A stretch of 64,000 bases of DNA from Apoderus coryli (GCA_911728435.2 OU452199.1:44347004-44411003); one strand, 5' to 3'. Positions 11,357 to 26,100 are shown, numbered from the stretch's first letter. Notes: generated from the sequence alone by a model not told the origin. Program-made: numbers and translations.

Positions 11357-11828
11357 TAGGGATACGAACGATACTTCCATGCTAGCACGGTATCGATATT
11401 TTGGTTCCGATACCAAGTACTTTTGGCATCGATACTTTTAGTTCGATACTTAAACAGTATCGATACTTACACGCCTTAAATCATAGTATCGATACCAACA
11501 TACCTAAACACTGTGTTCTCAAGAGTGGCTCCATAGAAGAAAAAGACATATTTGATAATTTTGGCCTAGATTTTAGAAATCTAGATAGCAAGAGTTAAAA
11601 GTTTAAACGTAAAATTGATAAATTAAATTATTGTTTTATGTATAAATTTTAATTATCATGACGCCTCAGCCCCCTATGCGGAGCAATGTTTAAATTAATT
11701 AATTATTTTTTTATGAGTATCGATACTTTGAAGTATCGATGCTTGACCTTCGATACCAAGTAGCGTATCGATACCGAAATGCGATACTTTACTTGGTATC
11801 GATACTTTTGAAGCGATCCGTATCCCTA
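11357..11828. mobile_element. Short hAT element, 472 bp, with GTATCGATAC motif clusters
   Basis: The element starts TAGGGATACG and ends CGTATCCCTA. It is flanked by the perfect 8-bp duplication TTTACATT at 11349-11356 and 11829-11836. Both subterminal regions (about 110-150 bp each) are crowded with TATCGATA-type palindromic motifs. A 65-codon open frame at 11401-11598 is not a recognisable transposase, so the copy is non-autonomous. Confidence 0.88.
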
Positions 11829-12169
11829 TTTACATTAGCATGAGGCCAAAAATTGGAGAAGAAGAATAACGTCTAGTCTGTCATTGTCAATAAGAACCAT
11901 TCTGTATTCTGTCATAATAGCGGCAATTCAAATTATATTTGAATTTGAAAGTTTAAACTAAAATTGTGTACGTTTTTTGTGTAAAAAGTTTATATTTACG
12001 TGACTAAAATAAAATAATTCTAATTTTCATGAATCCAGACATCCTGCTTCCTATGAGATAAAACCAATATTGATATGTATTTTCTACATAGCTATACTTG
12101 GATACAACATTAATGATTCAGATTATAGATTTCTTATAAAGGGATTGATTTATTTAATAGTATAAGCAT

Positions 12170-12210
12170 TCTCTCCTGAGAATGCTAACAGCGAAACGCG
12201 TGTCCATAAT
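12170..12210 (+). repeat. Small hairpin and hammerhead-like core motif
   Basis: AGCATTCTC and GAGAATGCT form a 9-bp hairpin, followed by GCT-AAC-AGC, GAAAC and GTGTC. The order resembles the catalytic core of a hammerhead ribozyme, but the first box reads CTGAGAA instead of CTGANGA. It is likely a transposon terminus. Confidence 0.3.
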
Positions 12211-12676
12211 AAAAAGTGTTTTGGTGAAGTGCTAAAGTGTTTTAGTTTAGTATTCCTAGTGGTGTAATTACAGCAGTAACTAGAGCTTAAGCCTGTAATT
12301 AAGCCGTAAAACCCAATTTAATGAATAATACTCTATATCTGATGTGTACTTATAACTTTTATTATACAAAAGGAATAATATAGTTTGTAAGTATACGATC
12401 TATAATGACAAAGAAATCCATCTACTCTTTATAATAATAGACTTTTAATTTATTAAATTTATATTATAAATAGAAATTCAAAATAACTAGTTACACACTT
12501 AAAACAATAAATTAAAGCTAATTTGAATAATTACAACGGAAGCAACATCTTAATAAACTACAAATAAATATATACTTATATCACGTAAAACTAATATTAA
12601 ATCTTTTGATCAGAGAGAGTAATAGTGCGTGTTTTAGCCAAGTAGTCACCAAATTTCAGAGGTGAGTCGCTCAAAA

Positions 12677-13057
12677 ATGTTGCGTTACATTGACCACATC
12701 CAACAAATAGATTCAAAAGAATCTGGGAAGGAATCGTAAGTGCCGATTTAAATAAATTAAATTTAAATTAAATTTAATAAAATAGGGACGTTTTTAGGTA
12801 CAATCTCAACTGACAAACTGCGTTTCAAATGTTGTGATAACTTAGCTCAAACTCTCTGTATTTCCAGAGGCGACAATTCGTCGATTCTTGAACATTCCAC
12901 TTTAAAAAATACCTACGCATGTGATGGACTATTTGGCTTCAAAAACGTTACACAGGATATACCTAAGTCAAGTTCTTACCAAAATTCTACGTATTTTTAT
13001 TTCATTGAAAGAAATAATCGTTTTCTGACATTTGAAATCGATATTTCCCATAATTGA
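12677..13057 (+). CDS. Possible small two-exon gene, unknown product
   Basis: An ATG at 12677 opens 59 nt ending at a good donor (GTAAGT, 12736). A pyrimidine-rich acceptor ending TTTCCAG at 12867 resumes the same frame for 190 nt to a TGA at 13057, giving 82 residues. No domain is recognisable. A chance pairing of a donor with a roughly 60-codon open stretch is quite possible; it lies just downstream of and antisense to the ENTREP-like gene. Confidence 0.2.
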
Positions 13058-13456
13058 CAGGTATTATCGACAATCTGATATTGGTAATACGAATAACAGA
13101 TAATTTTATGGATGTTAGGGGACGTTTCTTTCTGTAATAACTCTACTCTGGGGGTCTTTTTTAAATTCTTCTTAGGGCTATTTATATATTTACTAATTAA
13201 GTTTAACATTGATTTTATAAAATATATATTTATTATAAATAATTATTTTATATTTATATAATATATTACACATTACGAAGAAATTGAAAAATATTACCTT
13301 TGTTCATAGAACAATCAGAACTAATTCCTAACCGTTCGATGCCTATGCATAAAAATTCCCAATGCGCATGCGTGACGTCTTGGACGGTTAAGATTGGTTA
13401 TGACGGATTTTGGCTTCGCTACAAATGTATTTAACTAAAAAGCAACTTTACCCATT

Positions 13457-14128
13457 TTAAACATTTACAGCTTTATTATGCCCGCCACTGTCACCACCTC
13501 CACCACACTCATTCCCGTTATTACTACTTCCAGCATTATTGTTACCGTTATTCCCCACACCCAACCTGTTATTGTCGTTCTTCTCTGAACCACTTTGCCA
13601 ACCAGAATCCATCGTTCCATCACTATGACACCCCCCTTGTCCTCTACATTCTTCCTCTTCTTCCTCCTCCAGGTTCGCCTCACCATACAACAACCCTGCA
13701 GTTGGATTCCCACCAAGATTTTGGATCAGCGAAGAAATATTTGTGCCCAGATTTCTTCGATTTACATTTAAATTCAACGTTTTTGGTGGTTGGTTTTTCA
13801 TCATAGGATTGTTTGGATTACTGTTGTTGTTGCTGTATTGGTAGGCGTTATTTTGTTGGTGGTGTTGCGGAGGGTAGTAGTGGTTCAGACCGGAAATTGT
13901 TGTGGTGAGGTTGCTGCTTCCGCCACCAGATGCTGACGATGATGACTGCTTGGAGGATCGGAAGTCTTGATGGTCTTGCTCGGGGATGATTTCGTATTGT
14001 GCATCAGGTGCAAGGTACTGCTCGTTATTTGTCGGTGGGAGTGGTAGTATAAAGTTGTTGCGGCTGCCGGATATGTTTTGGGGTTGCTGTTGGTGGTGTT
14101 TTATAGATGGATGGTCGTTGGAGGGTTT
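13457..14128 (-). CDS. ENTREP-like gene, last coding exon
   Basis: Acceptor CAG at 14131-14129 joins in phase 0 to exon 13. It encodes Gln/His- and Asn/Ser/Gly-rich low-complexity sequence with a more conserved-looking core TLNLNVNRRNLGTNISSLIQ and a run of eight acidic residues. TAA stop at 13457-13459. A minus-strand AATAAA lies near 13234. Confidence 0.85.
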   Translation of the reverse strand, partial: KPSNDHPSIKHHQQQPQNISGSRNNFILPLPPTNNEQYLAPDAQYEIIPEQDHQDFRSSKQSSSSASGGGSSNLTTTISGLNHYYPPQHHQQNNAYQYSNNNSNPNNPMMKNQPPKTLNLNVNRRNLGTNISSLIQNLGGNPTAGLLYGEANLEEEEEEECRGQGGCHSDGTMDSGWQSGSEKNDNNRLGVGNNGNNNAGSSNNGNECGGGGDSGGHNKAVNV

Positions 14129-17100
14129 CTGGAAAAATAAATTATAAACATGCAATGGGAAAAAGTTCACCATGACAGGTTACAGGATTGAGAAGCATGT
14201 TAGTGCAAAGGTTGTGCGCTTTGCGTTCTTTTTAGGGCAAAGTTCTCTCTCCAACGTTTGGTTGTCAAATTCGAGACGACCGGTTCGGTAAAGAATCATG
14301 ATGAACGTTATTATCTTAAGCAAACTTGTAGAAGACACAGTTCCAAAAGATGAACATTAATTAGGCAGTTTTCTTGGCGTGTGCAAGTTTTAGTGAAGAT
14401 TTGTCAACCCTGATAACCTCTCGGGACGTCTTCACCGTCTAACAGAAGAAAAAAGCCAACATTTGGACTTCAAAAAAGCTTCTGGAAAGATGATGCTCTG
14501 TTCACCACCTATTTTGAAGAGGAAGTTTTTAGCTGACACAGATGCAAGAAATAATGGAATTAGTGATGTTCTTCTTCTTCTTCTTGGAATTAAATGACAG
14601 GACCGACGAACAAACATCAGCGTTCTGGAGGAAGCTGAAACAACTAGCTTTGAGGCGATGATTGTCAGGCACCAGCTGCGATGGACTGGCCACGCAATCC
14701 GCATGTCAACGGAATGCTTTCCAAAGATAATCTTTTATTCACAGCTTAAGGTCGGCTCACGAAATCAGGGAGGGCAGTAAAAGAGGATTGTGGATTGTTT
14801 TATCGGAGTCGTTTAGGTGGTTTGGCCTCCCCTCACTTCGACCTGCAGAAGATCTTTTGTGAATGACTCTAATCTATGAATTGCCCAGCTATCCCACACT
14901 TTTCATAAAGTTGATGATTTCTCTGGGGGCTAAATTCCTTGCCTTGTCGGGTGCTAGGGTCACTCCTCCAAGGTGTTTGAGCCTTTTGCAGAAAAGTGCC
15001 ATGTATTCACAGAGCACGTGTTCTGTTGTCTCTGTTGCGTCTTCGCAAAACCAACAAGTGTCGTCCTCCATCTTTTTGAGATGGTACGTCACTGGGTGGT
15101 GTCCCGTAAAAAGGCCTGTAATTCGCCTTAGGTCGCTTCTCTCCAGTTGGATAAGCTTCCCTGCGTTGGCCTCTGAAGGTTTGATAAACCTTTTTGATTG
15201 TTTTAGGCCTCGAGTGTTCCTCCAGTAGGACTTAAGTTGTTCCTTTTCCCATCTCCGAAGTTTTTCCTTCATATAGCTTTTTGGAAGGCCAAAGATGGGT
15301 TCCGGGCCCCAGAATGGAGCGTTTGCGCCCTCTTTTGCAAGTTGGTCCGCCGCTTCGTTCCCCTCTATGCCTTCATGTCCTGGCACTCATGTCAAAGTAA
15401 TCTTTTTCCCCTAAGCTGCCAGTTGCTTTAGGGTCTGTTTGCATTCCCATGCTAGCTTTGACGTGAAGGTGTAAGACCTCAGTGCTTTTAACGCAGCTTG
15501 ACTGTCTGACATAATATTGATCTGCCGTTCCGGGATGCCTCTCTGCAGGCATTCTTGAGCACAACAATTAATAGCGTTGATCTCTGCTTGGAATATAGTG
15601 GGACTTTTCCCGAGAGATTCAGAGAGCCTGCAATTAGGCCCGCTCTACTGATGGATTCATGTGAGGTATTGTCAAAAGCACACTCTAAAGTAAAAGAGGA
15701 ACAAAGATGTTCTTAAGACCAACATGAAGAGGTGTGGCTTAGATGTGAAGAACAACTGGGAGCAGATCGCGAACGACAGACCGAGATGGGGCGACATGAG
15801 GATGCGAACAGACAGAATGGAAAGGATAGAGCACGCATCGATGGGGCAGCTAGCGCAGCTGCAACAGCCGGTGAATGTTGGTGATTTGGTGTGTCAATTT
15901 TGTGACAGGATTTGCGGCTCGAGGATCCATCTTATACTGAGGATGATGATGACAGCAGTGCTGTCCAAGTAGGAAAAAGGCTATTATGTGACCCGAAAAG
16001 AGATATAGAGTTACAGTTATTTTACTTCAATAAACCCAAAGGACAAATAGTGTGATGGATACAAGATTTCCAGGAGTGATTACCGAAAAGGACGATTTCA
16101 GGGCGACGCTAATTTCCGAGAATGTAGATACTGAAGAGATTTACGAAGAGATCATTCTGAAAAGATCTCAATGTGCTCGATTGTACAGAAAGAACATCTC
16201 AACAAAAGAGTGGCGTATATTATACGTGAAACAGTGATCACGCTTTCTGTCAACTCGTTTGAAAACCGTTCGTTTGGGCTTGGAATGTGAGTTGGAAAAT
16301 AGTGCCGGCACATCATTTTCAGTATTCTCACGTTTAGGTTTAACGTGAACTACGAGGGCATTGAAAATAAGGACTTTATCTAAAAGATTGAAACACCGAA
16401 TACCAAGATTAAATAGACTAAGTTGAGAATGATGAAACTTAAATTAGAGACTATAGAGTTAAAATAATAGAATACCAATATGAGGAAACCGCTTTTTGTT
16501 CTGCTTTAAATAATAAAATAATAATAACCTTGTCTTGTTGGAAATAATTGTTGGCTCCACAGCAGTCATCAGGTGAGATAGTATCATCCGTAGTCTCAGT
16601 CATAGGAGTTTGGACGCTGCTACATAAACTATTTTGTGACACATCTTTCGGTAGCAATTGCAAACATGGATCCACGTTAATTTCATCATCGGAATGATTA
16701 GGTAGTGGGAATGGCATTCGACTTCTAGTTGACATCTGCCTGTTGCCCATACGGTGTGCCAGATAGTCTTCGTCTTCTAAATAAATTAAAATTAAGTTCA
16801 ATCTATCAGAATTACCGTCGTGCTTACCCTGAATAACTCCATTATCTTCAAACTGCTGAATAATATTCTGATGACACTTGTTCTCACTATTAACATTCCC
16901 AACATCATTTTGCTGCAACGAAATCAATCTACCTGATAGTTTTTGGTGCATTGAGTCTGTTGCCTCGTCATACAAAGATGAGTCCTGTCCATCGTTCCGC
17001 ACAGAAATGTTACAACAACTGCTCACGTCAGCAAAGTACACTTCTGACTCAGTCGTTTCAGGCTTTTGAACACCCACGTTGATGTTTTCCTGTTTTTGGA

Positions 17101-20100
17101 ACGCAGCGTTTTCCACACCTTGAAGTCGAGGGAGAAATCGGCACTGCTGCGACTGTATGTCCATGTGGTTCTTTGAGGCATTTGGAACTGAAATTGATCA
17201 GGATATTTTGGTTAAGGTAGAGTATTTCTGTACGCCTTCTAGCACAGAGTGCGATCTAAAATCGTCAATTATTTTGAGTAGGGCTCAATGAATTGAAAAT
17301 GGTACAAAGAAAAGGCGTTAAAACAACCCCAACAAGTTTATCTTTGGCAGAGTATTGTGATCATTGTTGAAACGCCCAAGATTTTTTTGTACCTTTCTAG
17401 AATCCCTGAAAGGACGTTCGCAGCAGTTACAAGCCATTTAGGACGATCTTGATGCAGTCTACTTGGAAAAACAGAAGTTAGTAGCACCTTAACGGATACT
17501 CATTTCTTACCGTTGCTGTTTTCCGGTTCATTATAGTCGTTTTCCTCACTCTGATGGCCTTGCTGATCGGCCATCCTCAAATTACTGCCATTTTCGGAAC
17601 TAGTTCTGTTCCCACCAACATTACTATGACTGAAAATATTCTGTACATTCGTCCGGATGTGTGAACCTGACGTTGCAGAACTTGAAGTTGTTGTGGATTT
17701 AACTGAAGCCATAACGTCACTGCGTTTCTTCATTTTTCTTACTGGCAACGTATGATGGGACACCTAAAGAAAGCCGAATTATGGTAAATGGCTTTTTTAC
17801 ATTTAGCTAGATTTTAGGCTTAAATATTTCCGTGTTTTATCAAAAATTATAGTCTGAGATAAGATCTAGTAAGCCTTATTACAACTGGCATGTGTCTGAG
17901 GAACCTTCAATGTCATTTACGTCGTTATGTCATTTATGCCGTTTATGTCATTTATGTCGTTTATGTCATTTACGTTGTTTATGTCGTTTATGTCATTTAC
18001 GTTGTTTATGTCATTTACGTTGTTTATGTCATTTACGTCGTTTATGTCATTTACGTCGTTTATGTCATTTACGTCGTTTATGTCATTTATGCCGTTTATG
18101 TCATTTACGTCGTTTATGTCATTTACGTCGTTTATGTCATTTATGTCGTTTATGTCATTTACGTTGTTTATGTCATTTACGTCGTTTATGTCATTTACGT
18201 CGTTTATGTCATTTACGTCGTTTATGTCATTTACGTCGTTTATGTCATTTATGCCGTTTATGTCATTTACGTCGTTTATGTCATTTATGTCGTTTATGTC
18301 ATTTATGTCGTTTATGTCATTTACGTTGTTTATGTCATTTACGTCGTTTATGTCATTTACGTTGTTTATGTCATTTACGTTGTTTATGTCATTAACGTCG
18401 TTTATGTCATTTACGTCGTTTATGTCATTTATGCCGTTTATGTCATTTACGTCGTTTATGTCATTTACGTCGTTTATGTCATTTACGTCGTTTATGTCAT
18501 TTACGTCGTTTATGTCGTTTATGTCATTTACGTTGTTTATGTCATTTACGTTGTTTATGTCATTTACGTCGTTTATGTCATTTATGCAGTTTATGTCATT
18601 TACGTCGTTTATGTCATTTACGTCGTTTATGTCATTTACGTCGTTTATGTCATTTATGCCGTTTATGTCATTTACGTCGTTTATGTCATTTACGTCGTTT
18701 TTGTCATTTACGTCGCTTATGTCATTTATGTCGTTTATGTCATTTACGTCGTTTATGTCATTTACGTCGTTTATGTCATTTATGTCGTTTATGTCATTTA
18801 CGTTGTTTATGTCATTTACGTCGTTTATGTCATTTACGTCGTTTATGTCATTTACGTCGTTTATGTCATTTATGTCGTTTATGTCATTTACGTTGTTTAT
18901 GTCATTTACGTTGTTTATGTCATTTACGTCGTTTATGTCATTTACGTCGTTTATGTCGTTTATGTCATTTACGTTGTTTATGTCATTTACGTTGTTTATG
19001 TCATTTACGTCGTTTATGTCATTTACGTCGTTTATGTCATTTATGCCGTTTATGTCATTTACGTCGTTTATGTCATTTACGTCGTTTATGTCATTTACGT
19101 CGTTTATGTCATTTACGTTGTTTATGTCATTTACGTCGTTTATGTCATTTATGCCGTTTATGTCATTTACGTCGTTTATGTCATTTACGTCGTTTATGTC
19201 ATTTATGCCGTTTATGTCCTTTACGTCGTTTATGTCATTTACGTCGTTTATGTCATTTATGCCGTTTATGTCATTTACGTCGTTTATGTCATTTACGTTG
19301 TTTATGTCATTTACGTCGTTTATGTCGTTTATGTCATTTACGTCGTTTATGTCATTTATGCCGTTTATGTCATTTACGTCGTTTATGTCGTTTATGTCAT
19401 TTATGCCGTTTATGTCATTTACGTCGTTTATGTCATTTATGTCGTTTATGTCATTTACGTTGTTTATGTCATTTACGTTGTTTATGTCATTTACGTCGTT
19501 TATGTCATTTATGCCGTTTATGTCATTTACGTCGTTTATGTCATTTACGTCGTTTATGTCATTTACGTCGTTTATGTCATTTATGCCGTTTATGTCATTT
19601 ACGTCGTTTATGTCATTTATGTCGTTTATGTCATTTACGTCGTTTATGTCATTTATGCCGTTTATGTCATTTACGTCGTTTATGTCATTTATGTCGTTTA
19701 TGTCATTTACGTCGTTTATGTCATTTACGTCGTTTATGTCATTTACGTCGTTTATGTCATTTACGTCGTTTATGTCATTTACGTCGTTTATGTCATTTAC
19801 GTCGTTTATGTCATTTATGCCGTTTATGTCATTTACGTCGTTTATGTCGTTTATGTCATTTACGTCGTTTATGCCGTTTATGTCATTTACGTCGTTTATG
19901 TCATTTACGTTGTTTATGTCATTTACGTTGTTTATGTCATTTACGTCGTTTATGTCATTTATGCCGTTTATGTCATTTACGTCGTTTATGTCATTTACGT
20001 CGTTTATGTCATTTACGTCGTTTATGTCATTTATGCCGTTTATGTCATTTACGTCGTTTATGTCATTTACGTCGTTTATGTCATTTACGTCGTTTATGTC

Positions 20101-23100
20101 ATTTACGTCGTTTATGTCATTTATGCCGTTTATGTCATTTACGTCGTTTATGTCATTTACGTCGTTTATGTCATTTATGCCGTTTATGTCATTTACGTCG
20201 TTTATGTCATTTACGTCGTTTATGTCATTTATGTCGTTTATGTCATTTACGTTGTTTATGTCATTTACGTCGTTTATGTCATTTACGTCGTTTATGTCAT
20301 TTACGTCGTTTATGTCATTTACGTCGTTTATGTCATTTATGCCGTTTATGTCATTTACGTCGTTTATGTCATTTATGTCGTTTATGTCATTTATGTCGTT
20401 TATGTCATTTACGTTGTTTATGTCATTTACGTCGTTTATGTCGTTTATGTCATTTACGTTGTTTATGTCATTTACGTTGTTTATGTCATTTACGTCGTTT
20501 ATGTCATTTACGTCGTTTATGTCATTTATACCGTTTATGTCATTTACGTCGTTTATGTCATTTACGTCGTTTATGTCATTTACGTCGTTTATGTCATTTA
20601 CGTCGTTTATGTCGTTTATGTCATTTACGTTGTTTATGTCATTTACGTTGTTTATGTCATTTACGTCGTTTATGTCATTTATGCAGTTTATGTCATTTAC
20701 GTCGTTTATGTCATTTACGTCGTTTATGTCATTTACGTCGTTTATGTCATTTATGCCGTTTATGTCATTTACGTCGTTTATGTCATTTACGTCGTTTATG
20801 TCATTTATGCAGTTTATGTCATTTACGTCGTTTATGTCATTTACGTCGTTTATGTCATTTACGTCGTTTATGTCATTTATGCCGTTTATGTCATTTACGT
20901 CGTTTATGTCATTTATGTCGTTTATGTCATTTACGTTGTTTATGTCATTTACGTTGTTTATGTCATTTACGTCGTTTATGTCATTTACGTCGTTTATGTC
21001 ATTTACGTTGTTTATGTCATTTACGTTGTTTATGTCATTTACGTCGTTTATGTCATTTACGTCGTTTATGTCATTTATGCCGTTTATGTCATTTACGTCG
21101 TTTATGTCATTTACGTCGTTTATGTCATTTACGTCGTTTATGTCATTTACGTTGTTTATGTCATTTACGTCGTTTATGTCATTTATGCCGTTTATGTCAT
21201 TTACGTCGTTTATGTCATTTACGTCGTTTATGTCATTTATGCCGTTTATGTCCTTTACGTCGTTTATGTCATTTACGTCGTTTATGTCATTTATGCCGTT
21301 TATGTCATTTACGTCGTTTATGTCATTTACGTTGTTTATGTCATTTACGTCGTTTATGTCGTTTATGTCGTTTATGTCATTTATGCCGTTTATGTCATTT
21401 ACGTCATTTATGCCGTTTATGTCATTTACGTCGTTTATGTCATTTATGTCGTTTATGTCATTTATGCCGTTTATGTCATTTACGTCGTTTATGTCATTTA
21501 TGTCGTTTATGTCATTTACGTTGTTTATGTCATTTACGTTGTTTATGTCATTTACGTCGTTTATGTCATTTATGCCGTTTATGTCATTTACGTCGTTTAT
21601 GTCATTTACGTCGTTTATGTCATTTACGTCGTTTATGTCATTTATGCCGTTTATGTCATTTACGTCGTTTATGTCATTTACGTCGTTTATGTGATTTATG
21701 TCGTTTATGTCATTTACGTTGTTTATGTCATTTACGTCGTTTATGTCATTTACGTCGTTTATGTCATTTACGTCGTTTATGTCATTTACGTCATTTATGT
21801 CGTTTATGTCATTTACGTTGTTTATGTCATTTACGTCGTTTATGTCATTTACGTCGTTTATGTCATTTATGCCGTTTATGTCATTTACGTCGTTTATGTC
21901 ATTAATGTCGTTTATGTCATTTACGTTGTTTATGTCATTTACGTCGTTTATGTCATTTACGTCGTTTATGTCGTTTATGTCATTTACGTTGTTTATGTCA
22001 TTTACGTTGTTTATGTCATTTACGTCGTTTATGTCATTTACGTCGTTTATGTCATTTATGCAGTTTATGTCATTTACGTCGTTTATGTCATTTACGTCGT
22101 TTATGTCATTTACGTCGTTTATGTCATTTATGCCGTTTATGTCATTTACGTCGTTTATGTCATTTATGTCATTTACGTTGTTTATGTCATTTACGTTGTT
22201 TATGTCATTTACGTCGTTTATGTCATTTATGCCGTTTATGTCATTTACGTCGTTTATGTCATTTACGTCGTTTATGTCATTTATGCCGTTTATGTCCTTT
22301 ACGTCGTTTATGTCATTTACGTCGTTTATGTCATTTACGTCGTTTATGTCATTTATGCCGTTTATGTCATTTACGTCGTTTATGTCATTTATGCCGTTTA
22401 TGTCCTTTACGTCGTTTATGTCATTTACGTCGTTTATGTCATTTACGTCGTTTATGTCATTTATGCCGTTTATGTCATTTACGTCATTTATGCCGTTTAT
22501 GTCATTTACGTCGTTTATGTCATTTACGTCGTTTATGTCATTTATGCCGTTTATGTCATTTACGTCGTTTATGTCATTTATGTCGTTTATGTCATTTATG
22601 CCGTTTATGTCATTTACGTCGTTTATGTCATTTACGTCGTTTATGTAATTTATGCCGTTTATGTCATTTACGTCGTTTATGTCATTTATGCCGTTTATGT
22701 CCTTTACGTCGTTTATGTCATTTACGTCGTTTATGTCATTTACGTCGTTTATGTCATTTATGCCGTTTATGTCATTTACGTCGTTTATGTCATTTACGTT
22801 GTTTATGTCATTTACGTCGTTTATGTCATTTATGCCGTTTATGTCATTTACGTCGTTTATGTCGTTTATGTCATTTACGTTGTTTATGTCATTTACGTCG
22901 TTTATGTCATTTACGTCGTTTATGTCATTTATGCCGTTTATGTCATTTACGTCGTTTATGTCATTTACGTTGTTTATGTCATTTACGTCATTTATGTCAT
23001 TTACGTCGTTTATGTCATTTATGCCGTTTATGTCATTTACGTCGTTTATGTCATTTACGTCGTTTATGTCATTTACGTCGTTTATGTCATTTATGCCGTT

Positions 23101-26100
23101 TATGTCATTTACGTCGTTTATGTCATTTACGTCGTTTATGTCATTTACGTTGTTTATGTCATTTACGTTGTTTATGTCATTTACGTCGTTTATGTCATTT
23201 ACGTCGTTTATGTCATTTACGTCGTTTATGTCATTTATGTCGTTTATGTCATTTACGTTGTTTATGTCATTTACGTCGTTTATGTCATTTACGTCGTTTA
23301 AGTCATTTATGTCGTTTATGTCATTTACGTCGTTTATGTCATTTATGTCGTTTATGTCATTTACGTCGTTTATGTCATTTACGTCGTTTATGTCATTTAC
23401 GTCGTTTATGTCATTTACGTCGTTTATGTCATTTATGCCGTTTATGTCATTTACGTCGTTTATGTCAATTATGTCATTTACGTTGTTTATGTCATTTACG
23501 TTGTTTATGTCATTTACGTCGTTTATGTCATTTATGCCGTTTATGTCATTTACGTCGTTTATGTCATTTACGTCGTTTATGTCATTTATGCCGTTTATGT
23601 CATTTATGCCGTTTATGTCATTTACGTCGTTTATGTCGTTTATGTCATTTACGTTGTTTATGTCATTTACGTTGTTTATGTCATTTATGCCGTTTATGTC
23701 ATTTACGTCGTTTATGTCATTTATGCCGTTTATGTCCTTTACGTCGTTTATGTCATTTACGTCGTTTATGTCATTTATGCCGTTTATGTCATTTACGTCG
23801 TTTATGTCATTTATGTCATTTACGTTGTTTATGTCATTTACGTCGTTTATGTCATTTACGTCGTTTATGTCATTTACGTCGTTTATGTCATTTATGCCGT
23901 TTATGTCATTTACGTCGTTTATGTCATTTACGTTGTTTATGTCATTTACGTCGTTTATGTCATTTATGCCGTTTATGTCATTTACGTCGTTTATGTCATT
24001 TACGTCGTTTATGTCATTTACGTCGTTTATGTCATTTATGCCGTTTATGTCATTTACGTCGTTTATGTCATTTACGTCGTTTATGTCATTTACGTTGTTT
24101 ATGTCATTTACGTTGTTTATGTCATTTATGCCGTTTATGTCATTTACGTCGTTTATGTCATTTACGTTGTTTATGTCATTTACGTCGTTTATGTCATTTA
24201 TGCCGTTTATGTCATTTACGTCGTTTATGTCGTTTATGTCATTTACGTTGTTTATGTCATTTACGTCGTTTATGTCATTTACGTCGTTTATGTCATTTAT
24301 GCCGTTTATGTCATTTACGTCGTTTATGTCATTTACGTTGTTTATGTCATTTACGTCGTTTATGTCATTTATGCCGTTTATGTCATTTACGTCGTTTATG
24401 TCATTTACGTCGTTTATGTCATTTACGTCGTTTATGTCATTTACGTCGTTTATGTCATTTATGTCATTTACGTCGTTTATGTCATTTACGTCGTTTATGT
24501 CATTTACGTTGTTTATGTCATTTACGTTGTTTATGTCATTTACGTCGTTTATGTCATTAAGTCGTTTATGTCATTTACGTCGTTTATGTCATTTATGTCG
24601 TTTATGTCATTTACGTTGTTTATGTCATTTACGTCGTTTATGTCATTTACGTCGTTTATGTCATTTACGTTGTTTATGTCATTTACGTTGTTTATGTCAT
24701 TTACGTCGTTTATGTCATTTACGTCGTTTATGTCATTTATGCCGTTTATGTCATTTACGTCGTTTATGTCATTTACGTCGTTTATGTCATTTATGCCGTT
24801 TATGTCATTTACGTCGTTTATGTCGTTTATGTCATTTACGTTGTTTATGTCATTTACGTCGTTTATGTCATTTATGCCGTTTATGTCATTTACGTCGTTT
24901 ATGTCATTTATGCCGTTTATGTCCTTTACGTCGTTTATGTCATTTACGTCGTTTATGTCATTTACGTCGTTTATGTCATTTATGCCGTTTATGTCATTTA
25001 CGTCGTTTATGTCATTTACGTTGTTTATGTCATTTACGTCGTTTATGTCATTTATGCCGTTTATGTCATTTACGTCGTTTATGTCATTTATGCCGTTTAT
25101 GTCCTTTACGTCGTTTATGTCATTTACGTCGTTTATGTCATTTATGCCGTTTATGTCATTTACGTCGTTTATGTCGTTTATGTCATTTACGTTGTTTATG
25201 TCATTTACGTCGTTTATGTCATTTACGTCGTTTATGTCATTTATGCCGTTTATGTCATTTACGTCGTTTATGTCATTTACGTTGTTTATGTCATTTACGT
25301 CGTTTATGTCATTTATGCCGTTTATGTCATTTACGTCGTTTATGTCATTTACGTCGTTTATGTCATTTACGTCGTTTATGTCATTTACGTCGTTTATGTC
25401 ATTTATGCCGTTTATGTCATTTACGTCGTTTATGTCATTTACGTCGTTTATGTCATTTACGTTGTTTATGTCATTTACGTTGTTTATGTCATTTATGCCG
25501 TTTATGTCATTTACGTCGTTTATGTCGTTTATGTCATTTACGTTGTTTATGTCATTTACGTCGTTTATGTCATTTATGCCGTTTATGTCATTTACGTCGT
25601 TTATGTCGTTTATGTCATTTACGTTGTTTATGTCATTTACGTCGTTTATGTCATTTACGTCGTTTATGTCATTTATGCCGTTTATGTCATTTACGTCGTT
25701 TATGTCATTTACGTTGTTTATGTCATTTACGTCGTTTATGTCATTTATGCCGTTTATGTCATTTACGTCGTTTATGTCATTTACGTCGTTTATGTCATTT
25801 ACGTCGTTTATGTCATTTATGCCGTTTATGTCATTTACGTCGTTTGTCATTTACGTCGTTTATGTCATTCACGTTGTTTATGTCATTTACGTTGTTTATT
25901 TCATTTACGTCGTTTATGTCATTAAGTCGTTTATGTCATTTACGTCGTTTATGTCATTTATGTCGTTTATGTCATTTACGTTGTTTATGTCATTTACGTC
26001 GTTTATGTCATTTACGTCGTTTATGTCATTTACGTTGTTTATGTCATTTACGTTGTTTATGTCATTTACGTCGTTTATGTCATTTACGTCGTTTATGCCG

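Noticed and set aside
17890..23301. 1803-codon open frame encoding VIYVVY repeats
   Set aside because: The 18-bp unit has no stop in any plus frame and is a multiple of three, so all three frames stay open (also SFMSFT and Leu/Cys/Arg forms). The frame is antisense to the host intron and has no unique domain.
24549..25850. Minus-strand Asn/Asp-rich (INDVND) open frame
   Set aside because: Same satellite artefact on the other strand; it ends at rare variant units, not at gene-like boundaries.
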